NCBI GenBank assembly: GCA_965223355.1
Contig: CBDCWE010000003.1
Location: 2,046,001-2,110,000 of the forward strand
DNA from: Tectiglobus sp965223355
Lineage (GTDB): Bacteria > Pseudomonadota > Alphaproteobacteria > Rhizobiales > Hyphomicrobiaceae
Direction: 5' to 3'
DNA length: 64,000 nucleotides
In this document: positions 62,117 through 64,000 of the stretch, piece after piece
How the letters are laid out: each line of letters begins with the position of its first letter
Position numbering within the stretch: the first letter of the stretch is position 1
Made by a program: the position numbers and the translations under genes
The notes under the pieces: generated by a model
The model's input: the letters and a program-made list of their open reading frames with translations, nothing else
Told to the model about the DNA's origin: nothing
The model's database searches: none

Positions 62117-63646
62117 ATGGCGCTTTCAGCAAAGTTGGAGATGCGACAAGGCCAGCAGCTGGTCATGACACCGCAGCTGCAACAAGCCATCAAGCTGCTG
62201 CAACTGTCAAATATGGAACTGACGGAATTCGTCGACGCCGAGCTTGAGCGCAACCCCCTTCTCGAACGCGATGTCGCCCAGGCCGAGAGCGCGGCTCCAT
62301 CGCCGGGCCCGCACGGTGAGGATACGCCCGACAACCACAACGGCGATGAGGGCTGGCTGAACCTGAAGGCAACGGACGCTCCCACAATCGATCTCGATAC
62401 CGACTACGAAAACCTTTACGCGGATGCCTCGAGCATCGACCTGCCACCCGGCACATTGTCGTCGTGGGCCAACGTCAGAACCTCGCACGGGTATGACGGC
62501 GCCGAACCAAATCTCGAGGCCTACGTCAGCCACGCAGTGACATTGGCCGACCACCTTGCCGAACATCTGCAGCTCTCCGTGACCGACCCGGCCGATCTCA
62601 TCATCGGCCGTTACATCATCGATATGGTCGATGAGGCCGGCTATATCGCCGGTGACCTTGCCGATATGGCTGACAAACTCAATGTCGACCGCGATCGTGT
62701 GGAGCGCGTCCTAGCGCTCCTGCAGTCCTGCGATCCGGCCGGCATTCCCGCCCGCAGCCTCAGCGAATGTCTGCGCTTACAGCTGCAGGATCGCAATCGA
62801 TTTGATCCGATCATTGGCGCCCTGCTGGACAATCTCGACTTGCTCGCCACCCACAAACTCAACGAGCTCAAACGCTCGGTGAACGTCAGCATGGACGAAC
62901 TCACCGAAATGATTGGCGAACTGAAGCGGTTGGACCCGAAACCCGGCCTGCGGTTCGGCGCGACGCCAGTACAGCCGGTGGTTCCGGACGTCATTGTCCG
63001 GCCGGCGAACGATGGTGGTTGGACGGTCGAGTTGAACAACGAGACGCTGCCGAGGCTGCTTGTCGACCGCGCCTATTACGCGACAGTGTCAAAGGGTGCG
63101 CGATCAAGCGGTGACAAGGATTATCTGCAGGACTGCCTGCAAACCGCAAACTGGCTGGTCAAGAGCCTCGATCAGCGTGCGCGCACGATTTTGCAGGTCT
63201 CTCAAGAAATCGTGCGCCAGCAGGACGGCTTCTTTACACATGGCGTTCAACACTTGCGCCCGCTCAATCTCAAGACCGTTGCCGATGCCATTGCCATGCA
63301 TGAATCGACCATCAGTCGGGTCACCAGCAACAAATACATGGCGACGCCACGCGGCATTCTGGAACTCAAATATTTCTTTTCATCGGCCATTGCCGCCGCG
63401 GATGACGGTGCTGCCCACTCCTCGGAGGCCGTACGTCACAGAATCAAAGGGATGATCGATGCCGAAGCGGTCAATGCGATCCTTTCCGATGACAAAATCG
63501 TCGCATGCCTGAGGAGGGAAGGTATTGATATAGCACGTAGAACCGTCGCCAAATACCGTGAGGCCATGCGTATTCCATCGTCGGTGCAGCGCCGCCGCGA
63601 AAAGCGTATCAGCCATAAAGTCAGACCGCCGTCGTCAACGTTGTGA
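62117..63646 (+). CDS. rpoN: RNA polymerase sigma-54 factor RpoN
   Basis: A 509-aa protein. Region I is Gln/Leu-rich (LEMRQGQQLVMTPQLQQAIKLLQLSNMEL). Region II is acidic. The core-binding domain follows (AGYIAGDL, LQSCDPAGIPARSLSECLRLQLQDRNR), then the helix-turn-helix (LKTVADAIAMHESTISRVTSNKYMATPRGILELKYFFSSAI), and the RpoN box ARRTVAKYRE near residue 480. It directs -24/-12 promoters with enhancer-binding activators. lptB-rpoN order is typical. Confidence 0.97.
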   Translation: MALSAKLEMRQGQQLVMTPQLQQAIKLLQLSNMELTEFVDAELERNPLLERDVAQAESAAPSPGPHGEDTPDNHNGDEGWLNLKATDAPTIDLDTDYENLYADASSIDLPPGTLSSWANVRTSHGYDGAEPNLEAYVSHAVTLADHLAEHLQLSVTDPADLIIGRYIIDMVDEAGYIAGDLADMADKLNVDRDRVERVLALLQSCDPAGIPARSLSECLRLQLQDRNRFDPIIGALLDNLDLLATHKLNELKRSVNVSMDELTEMIGELKRLDPKPGLRFGATPVQPVVPDVIVRPANDGGWTVELNNETLPRLLVDRAYYATVSKGARSSGDKDYLQDCLQTANWLVKSLDQRARTILQVSQEIVRQQDGFFTHGVQHLRPLNLKTVADAIAMHESTISRVTSNKYMATPRGILELKYFFSSAIAAADDGAAHSSEAVRHRIKGMIDAEAVNAILSDDKIVACLRREGIDIARRTVAKYREAMRIPSSVQRRREKRISHKVRPPSSTL

Positions 63647-63992
63647 GCAATGTTCATAGCAATGCACGCTGTGGTCGTTTGACACAGTTTGGGCAAGTTC
63701 ATTAGGTTTTTCCGGGCGGGCTCACTCGATCTTGACGTGCACACATGCGGACACAAGATCAAGATCAGACGCTCGGTTTGTCGGCGATGACGGCCGACGG
63801 GCCGCGGCTTGATGACCGGGGATCGGGATATGGGCTTTGATGTTTGGTGCAGCTGCGGCAAGGCTGCCCTTCGGTCCGGGGCGTTGCTGTTGGTGGCGGG
63901 CCAACCCGCTGCAGCTGTTGGCGGACGACAAATTACGTTGGCGTGAGAAATCGCCCTCCAAGTTTCGACTGAAGAATAACGCGGAGTAAAAT
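63647..63992. other. Intergenic region after rpoN
   Basis: 346 bp with no convincing gene or repeat. It probably contains the promoter of the gene starting at 63993. Confidence 0.5.
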
Positions 63993-64000
63993 ATGACGAT
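63993..64000 (+). CDS. Start of a gene cut by the window edge, possibly hpf
   Basis: ATGACGAT preceded by GCGGAGTAAAAT, a good ribosome-binding site. After rpoN the usual next gene is the ribosome hibernation factor hpf. Only two codons are visible, so the identity rests on synteny. Confidence 0.4.

Noticed and set aside
62117..63646. Sigma-54 (-24/-12) promoters in the window
   Set aside because: Scanning by eye for TGGCAC-N5-TTGC gave no match good enough to report, despite the presence of rpoN.
1..64000. CRISPR arrays, tRNA or rRNA genes
   Set aside because: No regularly spaced repeats with unique spacers were seen, and no tRNA-like T-loop/acceptor pattern or rRNA sequence was recognised on either strand.

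Overview
The window looks like a chromosomal segment of an alphaproteobacterium. The GC content is high. The grpE-hrcA-rph-rdgB-hemW block and the rnd-lptC/A-lptB-rpoN(-hpf) block have the arrangement usual in that class. No rRNA, tRNA or marker protein allows a finer placement.

Layout. 1-1700: an IS481-type insertion sequence whose transposase is split by a small palindromic element. 1700-9700: Ada-like repair protein, GrpE, HrcA, RNase PH, a VOC protein, RdgB, HemW and a LysR regulator. 9700-18840: small proteins, a YqaA-type membrane protein, DsbB, a DUF374 acyltransferase, a MATE/ANKH-like transporter, an aspartyl protease and phosphomannomutase. 18870-29450: a truncated VirD4 gene, a flavin monooxygenase, a beta-lactamase-fold protein, a thioesterase, a racemase/CoA-transferase pair and a three-subunit HcnABC-like dehydrogenase. 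29500-36620: a HAD hydrolase, then a divergent locus with OpgH-like glucosyltransferase and FkbM methyltransferase on one side and a dehydrogenase, a PTPS-like protein and a glycosyltransferase on the other. 37600-43850: three orphan type II secretion assembly genes and three polysaccharide glycosyltransferase-type genes. 44150-44800: a bactofilin with a C-terminal cadherin/CSPG-like module. 45330-57660: a nearly complete ectoine/5-hydroxyectoine uptake and catabolism cluster (uehABC, usp, eutABC, doeA, doeB, enuR, doeD) in which the doeC dehydrogenase is only a frameshifted remnant. 58050-64000: RNase D-like exonuclease, an LptC-LptA fusion, LptB, RpoN and probably the first codons of hpf.

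The most distinctive DNA-level feature is a family of about 139-bp two-hairpin elements. There are five full or near-full copies plus derivatives, nearly all bounded by CTAG, TTAG or CTAA. One interrupts the transposase with a CTAG duplication, so these are mobile miniature elements and not static repeats. Unrelated palindromes (50540-50642, 10152-10318 and a six-hairpin array at 57657-57806) also lie between genes. Other highlights are a 17-bp motif shared by the two promoter regions of the ectoine cluster (candidate EnuR operator), a PTPS-like/BchC-like enzyme pair that has lost canonical catalytic residues, and the LptC-LptA and bactofilin-CSPG fusions. All assignments were made by reading the sequence. 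No database search was run.
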